The notes under the pieces: generated by a model | What the model was told of the DNA's origin: nothing | The model's database searches: none | The model's input: the letters and a program-made list of their open reading frames with translations, nothing else | Part shown: positions 45,250-55,378 of the stretch, piece after piece | How the letters are laid out: each line of letters opens with the position of its first letter | Numbering within the stretch: position 1 is the stretch's first letter | Translations under genes and position numbers: made by a program | NCBI RefSeq assembly: GCF_000971475.1 | Contig: NZ_DF967529.1 | Coordinates: 47,746 to 111,745 of the forward strand | Length of the DNA: 64,000 bases | Direction of reading: 5' to 3' | Source: Sulfuricella sp. T08 | GTDB lineage: Bacteria > Pseudomonadota > Gammaproteobacteria > Burkholderiales > Sulfuricellaceae

Positions 45250-47172
45250 ATGGAAGTTATCAACCAGAACCGCTTCAAGGAGCTGAAGGCAACGGGGCAG
45301 TTGCCCTCCCCGAAAGGCGTAGCGCTTGCCTTGCTGAATTTGATGCAACAGGATGACGTGACAATCCAGGATATTGCGCACGTCGTACAAACCGACCCAG
45401 CCCTTTCCGGTCGCTTGATCAAATTCTCCAATTCGCTTCATTTCAATACCCGCCGCCCCATCGCTTCGATTCCCGAGGCGGTGATGGTGATTGGCCTGCC
45501 GATGGTGCGCCAGCTAGTGCTGGGATTTTCGGTTTTATCCGATCATCGCAATGGTAAATGCAATGCTTTCAATTACCAGATGTTCTGGTCATGCTCGCTG
45601 GCTACAGCCATCGCCAACCAGGCGCTGAGCGCACAGGCCAAAACTTCGAGCGAGGAAACCTTTACCTGTGGTTTGCTGAGCGGGATTGGAAGGCTAACGC
45701 TGGCCACCCTGTTTCCCGACAAGTATGCAAAAGTTCTCAGTTCTGCAGCGGGTGCGCCCCCTGATGAATTGATCCGCCTGGAGCAGGAGCAATTTGACAC
45801 CGATCACAACGAATTGGCTGCCGCTATGCTCAAGGAATGGGGGTTCCCTGCCATTCTCATTGAAATAGTGTACCACCATGAGGATACTGAAAAAGGGGAT
45901 TTTCAAGCGGGCTCACGGGCCTATACACTGGTGCATTCGTTAAACCTGTCCCGTAGCCTGGCAAACCTCTGCGTAGCGGACGAAAGCTCACGGCGCGCTC
46001 TGCTGCCGGGTTTGTACGTGCTTGGCGCTCGTCTTGGCATCGATGCTGAAGCGCTGATGACCCTGAGCGATCGTGTCGTCAGCGAATGGCAGCAATGGGG
46101 CAAGATTCTCGACGTGCCAACCCAGGATTTGCCACCCTTTGCTGAAATAGCGGCTATGGTCGAGGTGACCGATAACGAAGCAGCAGAAAAATCCGATCAG
46201 GCTGAACTTCCGTTGCGCATCCTGGTTGTGGACGACGACAAGGCCGTTTCCAATTATCTGCAAAAGCTTCTTATCAGTCATGGGCATACCGTGTTTTCTG
46301 CTGCGGATGGCCAAGAGGGGCTGGAGAAGATGCTCGAATACAATCCTCAGCTCGTTATCAGCGACTGGGTTATGCCGAACATGAATGGGATTGCCTTCTG
46401 CAGATCCTTGCGCACGACCCGGGATGGCCGAGGACTTTACTTCATCATTCTGACGGCTCTGGCCGATGAAGACCGGCTGGTCGAGGCATTCGAGGCTGGG
46501 GTGGATGATTACCTGGTCAAGCCCTTCAGCGTAAAAGTGCTGATGGCACGCTTGCGTGCTGGCCAAAGGTTGATTCAGCTCAAAGAGGAGATCAGCCGGG
46601 AGAGGGAAGAGGTGCGCCGGATCGCATCGGAACTGGCCGTTACCAATCGCCGCCTGCAACGCTTGGCTCTGACGGATTCTCTGACCCTACTGCCCAATCG
46701 GCGTTATGGCATGGACAGTCTGGAGCAGGAGTGGGAGGCGGCCAAAAACGGAGGCCGCCCCGTGACCTGCATGCTGATCGATCTGGACCGCTTCAAACAG
46801 ATTAACGATACTTATGGTCACGACACTGGCGATACCGCACTGAAGCAGGCTGCCAATATTTTGAAAAATTCCTCACGTACGCAGGATATCGTTTCCCGCA
46901 TAGGCGGCGAGGAATTCATGGTGATTTGCCCGGATACCTCACTGAAAGAGGGGGCACAGTATGCCGAGCTGATCCGCAAGACATTTGAAGATAGTTTGAT
47001 CAATGCCGGAGCAGAACGCATAAAAATAAATGTCAGTATCGGCGTCGCCGAATACAATCCTGCCATGCCGCATTTTAGCGCGCTGATTAAAGCCGCCGAC
47101 GATGCGCTTTATCAGGCAAAACTCAATGGAAGAAACAAGGTTGTGGCCTACACGTCAACAGTCCCTCGGTGA
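45250..47172 (+). CDS. HDOD-receiver-GGDEF regulator (probable diguanylate cyclase)
   Basis: 640 residues. An HDOD domain covers about 10-260 (VQTDPALSGRLIKFSNSL). A receiver domain covers about 320-440, with acidic cluster VVDDDKAV, phosphoacceptor aspartate in LVISDWVMPNMNG and the conserved lysine in YLVKPF. A GGDEF domain covers about 475-640 with an intact active site in GGEEFMVICPD and DRFKQINDTYGHD. It likely makes cyclic di-GMP under control of an unlinked kinase. Single-gene unit. Confidence 0.92.
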   Translation: MEVINQNRFKELKATGQLPSPKGVALALLNLMQQDDVTIQDIAHVVQTDPALSGRLIKFSNSLHFNTRRPIASIPEAVMVIGLPMVRQLVLGFSVLSDHRNGKCNAFNYQMFWSCSLATAIANQALSAQAKTSSEETFTCGLLSGIGRLTLATLFPDKYAKVLSSAAGAPPDELIRLEQEQFDTDHNELAAAMLKEWGFPAILIEIVYHHEDTEKGDFQAGSRAYTLVHSLNLSRSLANLCVADESSRRALLPGLYVLGARLGIDAEALMTLSDRVVSEWQQWGKILDVPTQDLPPFAEIAAMVEVTDNEAAEKSDQAELPLRILVVDDDKAVSNYLQKLLISHGHTVFSAADGQEGLEKMLEYNPQLVISDWVMPNMNGIAFCRSLRTTRDGRGLYFIILTALADEDRLVEAFEAGVDDYLVKPFSVKVLMARLRAGQRLIQLKEEISREREEVRRIASELAVTNRRLQRLALTDSLTLLPNRRYGMDSLEQEWEAAKNGGRPVTCMLIDLDRFKQINDTYGHDTGDTALKQAANILKNSSRTQDIVSRIGGEEFMVICPDTSLKEGAQYAELIRKTFEDSLINAGAERIKINVSIGVAEYNPAMPHFSALIKAADDALYQAKLNGRNKVVAYTSTVPR

Positions 47173-47176
47173 GGCT

Positions 47177-48121
47177 TTAGCGCTTTCTGATCAGCCAGCA
47201 GCGATGAATTTTCTTGTTGCGGAAGTCTTCAGGAACGGTCTGGCTGGAAATTTCCCTGATATTTTTCGTTGCCAGTGCCACCTCGTCGAGCTGGAAGCTG
47301 CGCAGGTTGGTTGAGAAGAACAGTTCGCCGCTTTCCTGCAACAGTTTCAGGCACTGATTGATGAGTCGGGCGTGGTCGCGTTGCACGTCGAGCACACCGC
47401 TCATTTTCTTGGAATTCGAGAAAGTGGGCGGGTCCATGACGATCAGGTCGTAATTCTCCCCGCGCTTTACTTCATCGTCCAGAAAACCGAACACGTCGGC
47501 GCGCACCAGTTCATGCTGCTCCAAATTCATGCTGTTTAGCTCGAAGTTGCGACGCGCCCAATCCTGGTAAGTGTTGGACAGGTCTACGGTGGTGGAGCGG
47601 ATGGCGCCACCCGCTGCAGCGTAGACCGTGAAACTGCCGGTATAAGCGAACAGATTGAGAAAGCGTCTGCCGGCGGCTTTCTCCTGAACCATGCGCCGGG
47701 TGTTGCGGTGGTCGAGGAACAGACCGGTGTCGAGATACTCTTCCAGGTTGACGATAAACCTGTGGCCGCCTTCGTGCACGACAAAATCCTCGCCCCGGGC
47801 GCCTGTTTTTTCGTACTGCATCAGGCCGCGCTGACGCCGTCTTTGCTTGAAATAAATGGCAGAAAGAGGTAGCGCCAGCACTTCACTCGCTACGGCGCGA
47901 ACACTTTCCACCCAGCTCTCATGCTCCTCCTCACCGATCTGCCAGCCGGTGTCGAATTCTTGCAGATGCGCTCTTTGCTCGTAGAGATCCAGCGCAACCG
48001 GAAACTCCGGTACGTCGCGGTCATAGACACGGTAGCAGGTGATACCGCGTCGTTTTGCCCACTTCGCCCAATGCCGGAAGTTTTTCTGCAATCGGTTGAA
48101 AAAAATCGATATATCAGTCAC
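47177..48121 (-). CDS. RlmK-like class I rRNA methyltransferase
   Basis: 314 residues from GTG 48121; GTG 48193 would add 24 residues. The region FNRLQKNFRHWAKWAKRRGI to CYRVYDRDVPEFPVALDLYE, the SAM site RFLNLFAYTGSFTVYAAAGG and catalytic MDPPTFSNSKKM match the C-terminal RlmK half of E. coli RlmKL, which makes m7G2069 in 23S rRNA. Here it is a stand-alone protein without THUMP or RlmL domains. Convergent with the HDOD-GGDEF gene (4-base gap) and divergent from rhlE. Confidence 0.85.
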   Translation of the reverse strand: MTDISIFFNRLQKNFRHWAKWAKRRGITCYRVYDRDVPEFPVALDLYEQRAHLQEFDTGWQIGEEEHESWVESVRAVASEVLALPLSAIYFKQRRRQRGLMQYEKTGARGEDFVVHEGGHRFIVNLEEYLDTGLFLDHRNTRRMVQEKAAGRRFLNLFAYTGSFTVYAAAGGAIRSTTVDLSNTYQDWARRNFELNSMNLEQHELVRADVFGFLDDEVKRGENYDLIVMDPPTFSNSKKMSGVLDVQRDHARLINQCLKLLQESGELFFSTNLRSFQLDEVALATKNIREISSQTVPEDFRNKKIHRCWLIRKR

Positions 48122-48291
48122 TTGGTAAATTGATTTGGCTGGCGTATAATCACAAGGTAAGGATTTGTTGTCGTGCAATCCGGTCTGCCGCACAAGCCCG
48201 CGTAGTATACCCCACCCCGAGTTTTAACTTTGTCACGATCTGCCTGGACCGGCTGAATATTTTGCGGGCCGATGGTTAGGAGATGTAATAC

Positions 48292-49701
48292 ATGTCGTTT
48301 GAAACTCTCGGCCTCTCGGCCGAACTGTTGCGTGCGGTTGCCGATCAAGGCTATACCGAGGCCACACCTATTCAGGAACAAGCTATTCCGGTCGTCCTGG
48401 AAGGGCGCGACCTCATGGGTGGCGCCCAGACCGGCACCGGAAAAACTGCCAGCTTTACTCTCCCTTTGCTTCAGCTTCTGAGCGTCCATGCCAACACCAG
48501 CACTTCTCCAGCCAAGCACCCTGTACGCGCTCTGATCCTCACTCCAACCAGGGAACTGGCCGCACAGGTAGAGGAAAGCGTGCAAACTTATGGCAAATAC
48601 CTGCCGTTGAAATCCACCGTGGTATTCGGCGGAGTCAATATTAAAGACCAGATCGCTGCGCTGAAAGGCGGGGTGGAAATCCTGGTGGCGACTCCCGGTC
48701 GCTTACTCGACCACGTCGAGCAGAAAACCGTCAATCTGTCCAAGGTGGAAATCCTGGTGCTGGATGAGGCAGACCGCATGCTTGACATGGGCTTTCTCCC
48801 CGATATCAAGCGCATCATTGCCCTATTGCCTGCAAAGCGGCAAAACCTGCTGTTTTCCGCCACCTTCGCCGGCGAAATCAAAAAGTTGTCGGATCAACTG
48901 CTCACCGACCCGGTGCTGATCGAAGTTGCACGCCGCAATGCCGCTGCTGAGAATGTCACCCAAGTGGTTTATCCGGTTGACCACGAACGCAAGCGCGATC
49001 TGCTGGCGCACCTGATCAAGTCTGAAAATCTACAGCAAGTCCTGGTATTCAGCCGAACCAAGCACGGCGCAAGCCGCCTCTCCCAACAACTGGAGAAAGA
49101 CGGAATTAGCGCCACCGCGATTCACGGCGACAAGAGCCAGCAGCAACGTACCCAGGCGCTGGCGGAGTTTAAGACAGGCACGGTTCGGGTTCTCGTCGCA
49201 ACCGATGTCGCCGCTCGCGGTCTGGATATCGACCAACTTCCCCATGTAGTGAATTTCGACCTGCCCAACGCGCCAGAAGATTACGTACATCGCATTGGCA
49301 GAACCGGACGCGCTGGCAGCAGCGGTGAAGCAATTTCGCTTGTATGCGCAGACGAACTGAGGATGCTGGCGGAAATTGAGTCCATGTTGAAGCGTGAATT
49401 ACCCAGAAAAACTGTGCCCGGCTTTGAACCTGGTGCGGCCGCCCAGATTGCAGCACGAGCAGGATTCTCAGACAGGCCGCGGCGTGAGCCACGTCCGGAA
49501 CATCCACGAAGCAGGGAAGGAAGAAATGTGGCTCCACGCCCCCCCGTCAATTCGCTGGATGCGCCCTATGTTACGCCGCCTATCAAGCAAGAAACTGTTC
49601 AACCTGCGTCCACATCTCACGCAAACCCGCGCCAGACTGCGAAGAAACCCATCCCGGCACTGCTGATGCGACCGGCAACTCCGCCTTCTGAAGGAAACTA
49701 A
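48292..49701 (+). CDS. rhlE: DEAD-box RNA helicase RhlE
   Basis: 469 residues. Q-motif [19 protein letters not shown], motif I AQTGTGKT, motif Ia PTRELAAQV, motif [16 protein letters not shown], motif III SATF, and motif [13 protein letters not shown] are all present. The basic, disordered tail (about 385-469) is rich in R, P and T. It probably acts in ribosome assembly or RNA decay. The stop codon lies in the loop of a perfect 11-base hairpin. Confidence 0.94.
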   Translation: MSFETLGLSAELLRAVADQGYTEATPIQEQAIPVVLEGRDLMGGAQTGTGKTASFTLPLLQLLSVHANTSTSPAKHPVRALILTPTRELAAQVEESVQTYGKYLPLKSTVVFGGVNIKDQIAALKGGVEILVATPGRLLDHVEQKTVNLSKVEILVLDEADRMLDMGFLPDIKRIIALLPAKRQNLLFSATFAGEIKKLSDQLLTDPVLIEVARRNAAAENVTQVVYPVDHERKRDLLAHLIKSENLQQVLVFSRTKHGASRLSQQLEKDGISATAIHGDKSQQQRTQALAEFKTGTVRVLVATDVAARGLDIDQLPHVVNFDLPNAPEDYVHRIGRTGRAGSSGEAISLVCADELRMLAEIESMLKRELPRKTVPGFEPGAAAQIAARAGFSDRPRREPRPEHPRSREGRNVAPRPPVNSLDAPYVTPPIKQETVQPASTSHANPRQTAKKPIPALLMRPATPPSEGN

Positions 49702-49712
49702 TTTCCTTCAGA
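49687..49712 (+). terminator. Perfect hairpin at the rhlE stop codon
   Basis: TCTGAAGGAAA (49687-49697) and TTTCCTTCAGA (49702-49712) pair perfectly around a CTAA loop that includes the rhlE stop TAA. No clear T-run follows, so it may be a weak terminator or an mRNA-end stabiliser. Confidence 0.5.
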
Positions 49713-49755
49713 TATTGATTCAAGTCCGGTTCTGGTTTATCCTTCGCGGCTCTTC

Positions 49756-49845
49756 GGAGAGGTGGATGAGTGGTTTAAGTCGCACGCCTGGAAAGCGTGT
49801 TTAGGTTAATGCCTAACGCGGGTTCGAATCCCGCCCTCTCCGCCA
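49756..49845 (+). tRNA. tRNA-Ser (anticodon GGA)
   Basis: A 90-base class II tRNA with acceptor arms GGAGAGG and CCTCTCC, encoded CCA end, anticodon loop CTGGAAA giving anticodon GGA for UCC/UCU, a long variable arm (GTTTAGGTTAATGCCTAACG) and T-loop GGTTCGAATCCC. All arms pair well. Confidence 0.97.
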
Positions 49846-49853
49846 GATTTTAT

Positions 49854-49949
49854 GGCGGGCCTCCCCGCATTGCAAGGTGGTGAATCTGGTCAGGTCCGGA
49901 AGGAAGCAGCCACAGCCATTTATTGCAAGTGCCGGGGGTTGGGCTCGCC
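49854..49949 (+). ncRNA. ffs: 4.5S signal recognition particle RNA
   Basis: About 96 bases. The conserved SRP domain GTCAGGTCCGGAAGGAAGCA contains the GGAA tetraloop and Ffh-binding bulges. The ends GGCGGGCCTCCCC and GGGGGTTGGGCTCGCC pair into the terminal helix. It sits directly before dnaX, the usual location. Confidence 0.95.
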
Positions 49950-50006
49950 ACCCCTAAACTGCTTGGCGCTCTGCCAGGCAGGCCGGAATCTGGTACAATT
50001 TCCCTT

Positions 50007-51608
50007 ATGAGTTACCAAGTCTTGGCGCGTAAATGGCGCCCCAAAACCTTCACTGAACTGGTGGGCCAGGAGCACGTCGTCAAGGCGCTTTCCAATGCAC
50101 TGGATCAGCAACGTCTGCACCATGCCTATCTGCTTACGGGCACGCGAGGTGTCGGCAAAACCACGCTGGCAAGGATACTGGCTAAAGCGCTCAACTGCGA
50201 AACCGGGATTACCTCTTCACCATGTGGACAATGTTCTGCTTGCCGCGAAATCGACAGCGGGCGCTTTGTCGACCTGCTGGAACTGGACGCCGCTTCCAAC
50301 ACCGGTATCGACAATATGCGCGAGATACTGGACAACGCTCAGTACGCGCCGACCGCCGGCCGATTCAAGGTTTATTTGATTGACGAAGTGCACATGCTCT
50401 CCAAGGCGGCCTTCAATTCCATGCTGAAAACGCTGGAAGAGCCGCCTGAACACGTGAAATTCATCCTCGCCACCACCGATCCGCAGAAAATTCCAGTCAC
50501 AGTGCTGTCACGCTGCCTGCAATTCAATCTCAAACAAATGCCTCCCCTGTTGATTGTCGGCCATCTGCAAAGCGTCATGGCGCAGGAAAACATCTCCTTC
50601 GAGCTGCCTGCATTGCAACTTCTGGCACGCGCCGCCCAGGGCAGCATGCGCGACGCACTGTCTCTTCTCGATCAAGCCATCGCCTACAGCGGTGGCAAAG
50701 TGGGGGAGGCTCAGGTGCGCGACATGCTGGGTTCGATCGACCAGACCTACCTGCTTGAAATCCTTGGCGCCTTGGCTGCCAAGGACGGACCGGCTCTGAT
50801 TGCTGCTGCCGAACGGATGGAAGAACGCAGCCTGTCGTTTGAGGCGGCCTTGCAGGACTTGGGCGCGCTGCTGCACAAAGTTGCCTTGGCGCAGACTATC
50901 CCTGAGGCTCTCGGAGAGGACCTGCCTGAACGGGCGAAACTGCTCGAATTGGCGCAGCTTTTCGGCGCTGATGAGGTGCAGTTGTGTTACCAGATCGCTT
51001 TGCATGGCCGCCGCGACTTGTATCTGGCACCGGATGAATTTGCCGGCTTCAGCATGACTTTGTTGCGGATGCTGGCTTTTACCCTGGAGGAAGCGCCAAA
51101 GCCTGCAACTCGCCTCGAAACTCCACGTCTGGTCCCTCCTGCCAGGCCCGTTGTTCGCGAAGAGGAACGACCGACTGAAACGCCTACTCCCGCTGCCCAG
51201 ACAAATCCCCCCTTGGAAAAAATCTCCTCTTTTGCCGGCGACTGGCACAGCCTCGTCAACCAGCTCAAGCTGGGCGGTATGGCCAAGATGCTGGCTCAGC
51301 ACTGCGAGCTGAAATCCTTTGAAAACGGTCTGTTGGAGCTTTGCGTGCCGCAGGAGCATCGCCACCTGATGGAGAAGCCTTACCAGGACAAATTGAAGGC
51401 GGCCGTGACCGAGCACTTTGCCGAACCGGTCAGGCTCAGCATTACCGAGGGCAGCGTAACCGGAGATACCCCGGCCCAGATCGAAAACCGTGAGAAACAG
51501 GAAAAACAGTCTCTGGCAGTGGAGGCGATCGAACAGGATCCATTCGTGCGCAAGCTGGTCGAAAATTTCGACGCAAAAGTTATTGAATCCTCGATTAAAC
51601 CCCTATAG
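50007..51608 (+). CDS. dnaX: DNA polymerase III subunit gamma/tau
   Basis: 533-residue clamp-loader ATPase. It starts MSYQVLARKWRPKTFTELVG; Walker A is GTRGVGKTTLARIL, zinc cysteines lie in SSPCGQCSACREID, Walker B is LIDEVHML, and the SRC motif is VLSRCLQF. The C-terminal part (about 370-533) is the tau region. ATG 50007 follows TACAAT; an in-frame upstream start would run through ffs and is rejected. Confidence 0.96.
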   Translation: MSYQVLARKWRPKTFTELVGQEHVVKALSNALDQQRLHHAYLLTGTRGVGKTTLARILAKALNCETGITSSPCGQCSACREIDSGRFVDLLELDAASNTGIDNMREILDNAQYAPTAGRFKVYLIDEVHMLSKAAFNSMLKTLEEPPEHVKFILATTDPQKIPVTVLSRCLQFNLKQMPPLLIVGHLQSVMAQENISFELPALQLLARAAQGSMRDALSLLDQAIAYSGGKVGEAQVRDMLGSIDQTYLLEILGALAAKDGPALIAAAERMEERSLSFEAALQDLGALLHKVALAQTIPEALGEDLPERAKLLELAQLFGADEVQLCYQIALHGRRDLYLAPDEFAGFSMTLLRMLAFTLEEAPKPATRLETPRLVPPARPVVREEERPTETPTPAAQTNPPLEKISSFAGDWHSLVNQLKLGGMAKMLAQHCELKSFENGLLELCVPQEHRHLMEKPYQDKLKAAVTEHFAEPVRLSITEGSVTGDTPAQIENREKQEKQSLAVEAIEQDPFVRKLVENFDAKVIESSIKPL

Positions 51609-51623
51609 TGACAGGAGAGAGCG

Positions 51624-51950
51624 ATGTTGAAAGGCGGATTGGGCAATATCATGAAACAGGCCCAGCAAATGCAGGAAAACATGCAGAAAATGCAGGAAAA
51701 ACTGGCCTCGGTCGAAGTCGAAGGTCAGGCTGGCGCCGGCATGGTCAAGGTGGTGATGACCTGCCGCCACGACGTGAAGCGGGTGAGCATCGACGACAGC
51801 CTGATAGGGGAAGACAAGGAAATGCTGGAGGACCTGCTGGCTGCCGCGGTAAATGACGCAGTGCGACGTGTAGAAACTATCACCCAGGAAAAAATGAGCG
51901 GCTTTACCTCTGGCCTGGGTCTTCCTCCGGGAATGAAGCTGCCATTCTAA
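51624..51950 (+). CDS. YbaB/EbfC nucleoid-associated protein
   Basis: 108-residue DNA-binding dimer. It starts [20 protein letters not shown], has the family core [20 protein letters not shown], and ends [16 protein letters not shown]. It lies between dnaX and recR, the universal arrangement, with AGGAGAGAG before the ATG. Confidence 0.96.
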   Translation: MLKGGLGNIMKQAQQMQENMQKMQEKLASVEVEGQAGAGMVKVVMTCRHDVKRVSIDDSLIGEDKEMLEDLLAAAVNDAVRRVETITQEKMSGFTSGLGLPPGMKLPF

Positions 51951-51951
51951 A

Positions 51952-52548
51952 GTGAAAGCGCCGTCCAGCCTCGAAAACCTGATCGAAGCTCTGCGTTGCC
52001 TGCCTGGAGTCGGACCAAAATCAGCCCAGCGCATGGCCTACCACTTGTTGCAGCGCGACCAGAAAGGCGCAACGAAACTGGCTGGTGCGTTGACTCATGC
52101 CCTCGACACTATCCGCCATTGCCGGCGGTGCAACAGTTTTACCGAGGAGGAAGTCTGCTCTCTATGCCGCTCGGAGCGGCGCGACGCCTCCCTGCTATGT
52201 GTGGTGGAAACGCCCGCTGACCTGATGATGATGGAGCAGACCCAGAGCTACCACGGCCTGTATTTCGTGTTGATGGGTCGGCTCAGTCCGCTCGACGGCA
52301 TTGGTCCAAAAGAGATTCATCTCGACCGGCTGATCCAGCGCGCCACTGATGGCGCGGTGCAAGAGGTGATACTGGCAACCAATTTCACCGTTGAGGGTGA
52401 GGCCACAGCTCATTACATCGGCGAAATTCTGCGCTCGCGCGGCGTAAAAGCCAGTCGCATTGCGCGCGGCCTGCCGGTAGGCGGCGAACTTGAGCACGTG
52501 GACAGTGGCACTCTGGCGCAAGCCATCCTGGAGCGCCGCGAAGTTTGA
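51952..52548 (+). CDS. recR: Recombination protein RecR
   Basis: 198-residue ring-forming protein that works with RecFO on gaps. The helix-hairpin-helix [20 protein letters not shown] is near the start, the zinc finger is [16 protein letters not shown], and a Toprim domain follows ([18 protein letters not shown]). The start is GTG 51952, two bases after the ybaB stop. Confidence 0.96.
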   Translation: MKAPSSLENLIEALRCLPGVGPKSAQRMAYHLLQRDQKGATKLAGALTHALDTIRHCRRCNSFTEEEVCSLCRSERRDASLLCVVETPADLMMMEQTQSYHGLYFVLMGRLSPLDGIGPKEIHLDRLIQRATDGAVQEVILATNFTVEGEATAHYIGEILRSRGVKASRIARGLPVGGELEHVDSGTLAQAILERREV

Positions 52549-52578
52549 CAACCTGTGGTTGTTTCATAAGGTCCCTCC

Positions 52579-53715
52579 ATGAGCGCCTCCACTCTCGCAC
52601 CGAAAGCTGAAGCAAACCTCGAAAAAGCGCACGAGGCCGCGGTCATGCGCTGCTCCGGGGTGTGGACATTGCAAGGCATTCCACTGCTGGAGCGGCATAT
52701 CGCACAACTTGCCTGGCCTGCATCCGGCGCCGTGATTTTTGACGGCGCGGCCGTTACCGCCCTGGATAGCGCAGGTGCCTGGCTGATCTTCCGCACCCTG
52801 CGGCAGCTTGAGCGGATGGGGCTTAGCGTTACAATCCGGGGCTTGTGCCCGGAGCATCAAGCACTATTGCAGCTGATCCAAACGCACGCATCCGGGGAGA
52901 GCGCGCCCGGCTTGCCACGCAACAGCTTTCTGAATCAGCTCGGCCGCAATGTTTGGCGCCACCTGGATGAATTCAATGGACTTCTTGCCTTTCTGGGTGA
53001 AATCGCCGTTGCCATGCTGCGCTCTCTGGCGCATCCCTCACTCATCCGTTGGCGAGCTATCCTGTACAACCTGCAGATCGCGGGATTCAATGCCTTGCCC
53101 ATCGTCGGGTTGCTGGCCTTCCTGATAGGGGTGGTCGTCGCATACCAAGGTTCGATACAACTGGTACGCTACGGCGCCAATATCTTCGTGGCCGACCTGG
53201 TGGGACTTTCCATCTTGCGTGAAATGGCGCCGCTGCTGACCGCTATCATCGTTGCCGGACGCTCCGGATCGGCTTACGCGGCACAGATCGGCACCATGAA
53301 AGTCACCGAGGAAATCGACGCCCTGCACACCATCGGCGTCTCTCCCATGGAACTGCTGGTGCTGCCCAAAATGCTGGCGCTGTTGGTGGCGCTGCCATTG
53401 CTTACGGTATACGCGGACATCCTTGGCGTGCTGGGTGGAATGATCGTGGCCCAAACCCAGCTCAATGTCAGTTTTTCCGATTTTCTCGATCGCTTCGATG
53501 ATGCCGTCAAAGTGAGTTCTTTTCTGGTTGGCCTCGGCAAGGCCCCAGTTTTTGCCGCGATTATCGCACTGGTGGGTTGTTTTCAGGGCTTCCGGGTGAG
53601 CGGCAGCGCCGACAGTGTGGGCCGCCAGACTACAGTCAGCGTGGTACAGTCAATTTTTCTGGTAATTGTTTTCGATGCCGTGTTTTCCGTGATCCTCAGC
53701 TGGCTGAAAATATGA
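52579..53715 (+). CDS. MlaE-type lipid ABC transporter permease with N-terminal STAS domain
   Basis: 378 residues. An N-terminal STAS-like domain (about 20-110; GAVIFDGAAVTALDSAGAWL) resembles MlaB fused to the permease. The MlaE permease (about 125-378) contains the conserved IVAGRSGSAYAAQIGTMKVTEE and EIDALHTIGVSPMELLVLPK. It moves lipids between the membranes together with the ATPase and MCE protein downstream. Its stop overlaps the ATPase start (ATGA). Confidence 0.93.
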   Translation: MSASTLAPKAEANLEKAHEAAVMRCSGVWTLQGIPLLERHIAQLAWPASGAVIFDGAAVTALDSAGAWLIFRTLRQLERMGLSVTIRGLCPEHQALLQLIQTHASGESAPGLPRNSFLNQLGRNVWRHLDEFNGLLAFLGEIAVAMLRSLAHPSLIRWRAILYNLQIAGFNALPIVGLLAFLIGVVVAYQGSIQLVRYGANIFVADLVGLSILREMAPLLTAIIVAGRSGSAYAAQIGTMKVTEEIDALHTIGVSPMELLVLPKMLALLVALPLLTVYADILGVLGGMIVAQTQLNVSFSDFLDRFDDAVKVSSFLVGLGKAPVFAAIIALVGCFQGFRVSGSADSVGRQTTVSVVQSIFLVIVFDAVFSVILSWLKI

Positions 53716-54497
53716 ATGGCGCTAACGAGCCGATTATTGAAATCCGCCACCTTCACACCCGCTTTGGCAATGCGGTGGTGCATGAGGACGTGAACCTAAT
53801 CGTTCAACGCGGCGAAATTTTTGCACTGGCTGGCAGCAGCGGCTGCGGAAAGTCCACTCTGTTGCGCGAAATCATCCAGCTCCAGCAGCCTGAATCCGGC
53901 TCGATCAAGGTGTTTGGATGTGAAGTGCAGGGCATGGGCAGCGATCAGGCCACGATCATGCGCCGCCGCCTGGGTGTCATGTTCGAGCGCGGCGCACTAT
54001 TCAGCGCGCTCACTGTAGCGGAAAATGTTGGAATGCCGCTGCGTGAGCACACCGATCTGAGCGGTGCATTGATCGACGAGATCGCCGCTATCAAGATTGC
54101 TCTGGTGGGACTGCCGGAAAGCGCCGGGGCCAAATTTCCTGCCGAGCTTTCCGGCGGCATGCGCAAGCGGGCGGCTCTGGCGCGTGCCATCGCACTCGAC
54201 CCGGAACTGCTGATCCTGGACGAACCCACTGCCGGCCTCGACCCGTTGAGTGCCAGCAGCCTTGACGAATTGGTGCGACACTTGAAAGAATTGCTCGGAC
54301 TGACCATCCTGATGATCACCCATGACCTCGATCTGTTATGGGGCGTGGCTGACCGGGTGGCGATTCTGGGCGAGGGGCACGTGCTGGGGGAGGGCACCAT
54401 GAAGGAGCTATCCAAATCGGATCATCCCATGGTGCGTGAATATTTTTATGGACCGCGTGGGCGTGCGGCTTGGGAGCAAACGTGGAATCGAAAGTAA
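53712..54497 (+). CDS. MCE transporter ATP-binding protein (MlaF-like)
   Basis: 261-residue ABC ATPase: Walker A GSSGCGKSTLLREI, signature ELSGGMRKRAALARAI, Walker B LLILDEPTAGLDPLS and switch histidine in MITHDLD. ATG 53712 is chosen for its ATGA overlap with the permease; an upstream in-frame start lies well inside that gene. It overlaps the next gene by 16 bases. Confidence 0.95.
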   Translation: MNGANEPIIEIRHLHTRFGNAVVHEDVNLIVQRGEIFALAGSSGCGKSTLLREIIQLQQPESGSIKVFGCEVQGMGSDQATIMRRRLGVMFERGALFSALTVAENVGMPLREHTDLSGALIDEIAAIKIALVGLPESAGAKFPAELSGGMRKRAALARAIALDPELLILDEPTAGLDPLSASSLDELVRHLKELLGLTILMITHDLDLLWGVADRVAILGEGHVLGEGTMKELSKSDHPMVREYFYGPRGRAAWEQTWNRK

Positions 54498-55363
54498 ATT
54501 TCACTATCGTCGGGCTGTTTACCTTGACGCTGGTCGCAGCGCTGATTGCCATTCTCCTCTGGCTCGGAACCGGTGGCCGATACTACAAACTTTACGATAC
54601 TTATTACGCTTACATGAACGAATCGGTTTCCGGGCTGAATTTGAATGCACCCGTCAAATACCGTGGCGTTGAAGTCGGCAATGTCAGCGATATTACACTG
54701 GACCCCGCCAATTCCGAAAGGGTGCGACTGCTACTCAAAATTGAACGCGGCACGCCGGTCAAGGAGGATTCAGTGGCAGTACTGCGCACTCAGGGGTTGA
54801 CTGGTATCGCCTACGTCGAACTTGCCGGCGGCAGCCTGCAGTCCCCGCTATTGAAGCCAAAGGGCGATGAGAAATACCCGGCGATTCGCACTGGGCCATC
54901 GCTGATGACGCGCATGGATACCGCGCTGAGCACCCTGCTGGCAAACGTCAGCCGCGTCTCCGACAATGTTAATGCGGTGCTGGACGAAGACAATCGACGT
55001 GCCTTCAAGCACAGCCTCGCACAGATCGATACGGTAACGCGCGTGCTGGCGGCGCGTTCCGCGACTATCGAAGCTGGCGTGAACAATGCTGCCAAAACGC
55101 TGGAACACAGCGCCCGTGCCAGCGCCGATCTGGGCCGCCTGATTGAACGGGCAGGGCGTAGCGTCGAAGCGGTCGAGCGACTGGCCAACGAGACCTCCCG
55201 CACTGCCGCTGCCGTGCCCGGCACGCTGCAGGGCATACAGTTGCTGGTGGACGACCTGAGAGAGCTGAGCGCTTCCCTGCGCCGTGTCAGCGATCAACTG
55301 GAACGCAACCCTAACACACTGCTGTTTGGCAAGCCTCAGCCTAAGCCAGGCCCTGGCGAATAA
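54482..55363 (+). CDS. MCE (MlaD-like) substrate-binding protein
   Basis: 293 residues from GTG 54482 (MESKVNFTIVGLFTLTLVAA), 6 bases after GGGAG. One N-terminal membrane helix, a single MCE domain (about 40-120; LNAPVKYRGVEVGNVSDITL), then a long helical tail (about 140-280). The tail makes it much longer than E. coli MlaD (183), so it is an MCE protein of the coiled-coil kind rather than a strict MlaD orthologue. Confidence 0.92.
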   Translation: MESKVNFTIVGLFTLTLVAALIAILLWLGTGGRYYKLYDTYYAYMNESVSGLNLNAPVKYRGVEVGNVSDITLDPANSERVRLLLKIERGTPVKEDSVAVLRTQGLTGIAYVELAGGSLQSPLLKPKGDEKYPAIRTGPSLMTRMDTALSTLLANVSRVSDNVNAVLDEDNRRAFKHSLAQIDTVTRVLAARSATIEAGVNNAAKTLEHSARASADLGRLIERAGRSVEAVERLANETSRTAAAVPGTLQGIQLLVDDLRELSASLRRVSDQLERNPNTLLFGKPQPKPGPGE

Positions 55364-55378
55364 GGGGAGGGGAGAGAA

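Noticed and set aside
49923..50006. Upstream extension of dnaX
   Set aside because: The extra codons are 4.5S RNA sequence; the conserved N-terminus starts at 50007.
51208..51228. A-run in dnaX (GGAAAAAATC) as a gamma-producing frameshift site
   Set aside because: It lacks the usual slippery heptamer in the right phase and an obvious downstream stem; no basis to call programmed frameshifting.
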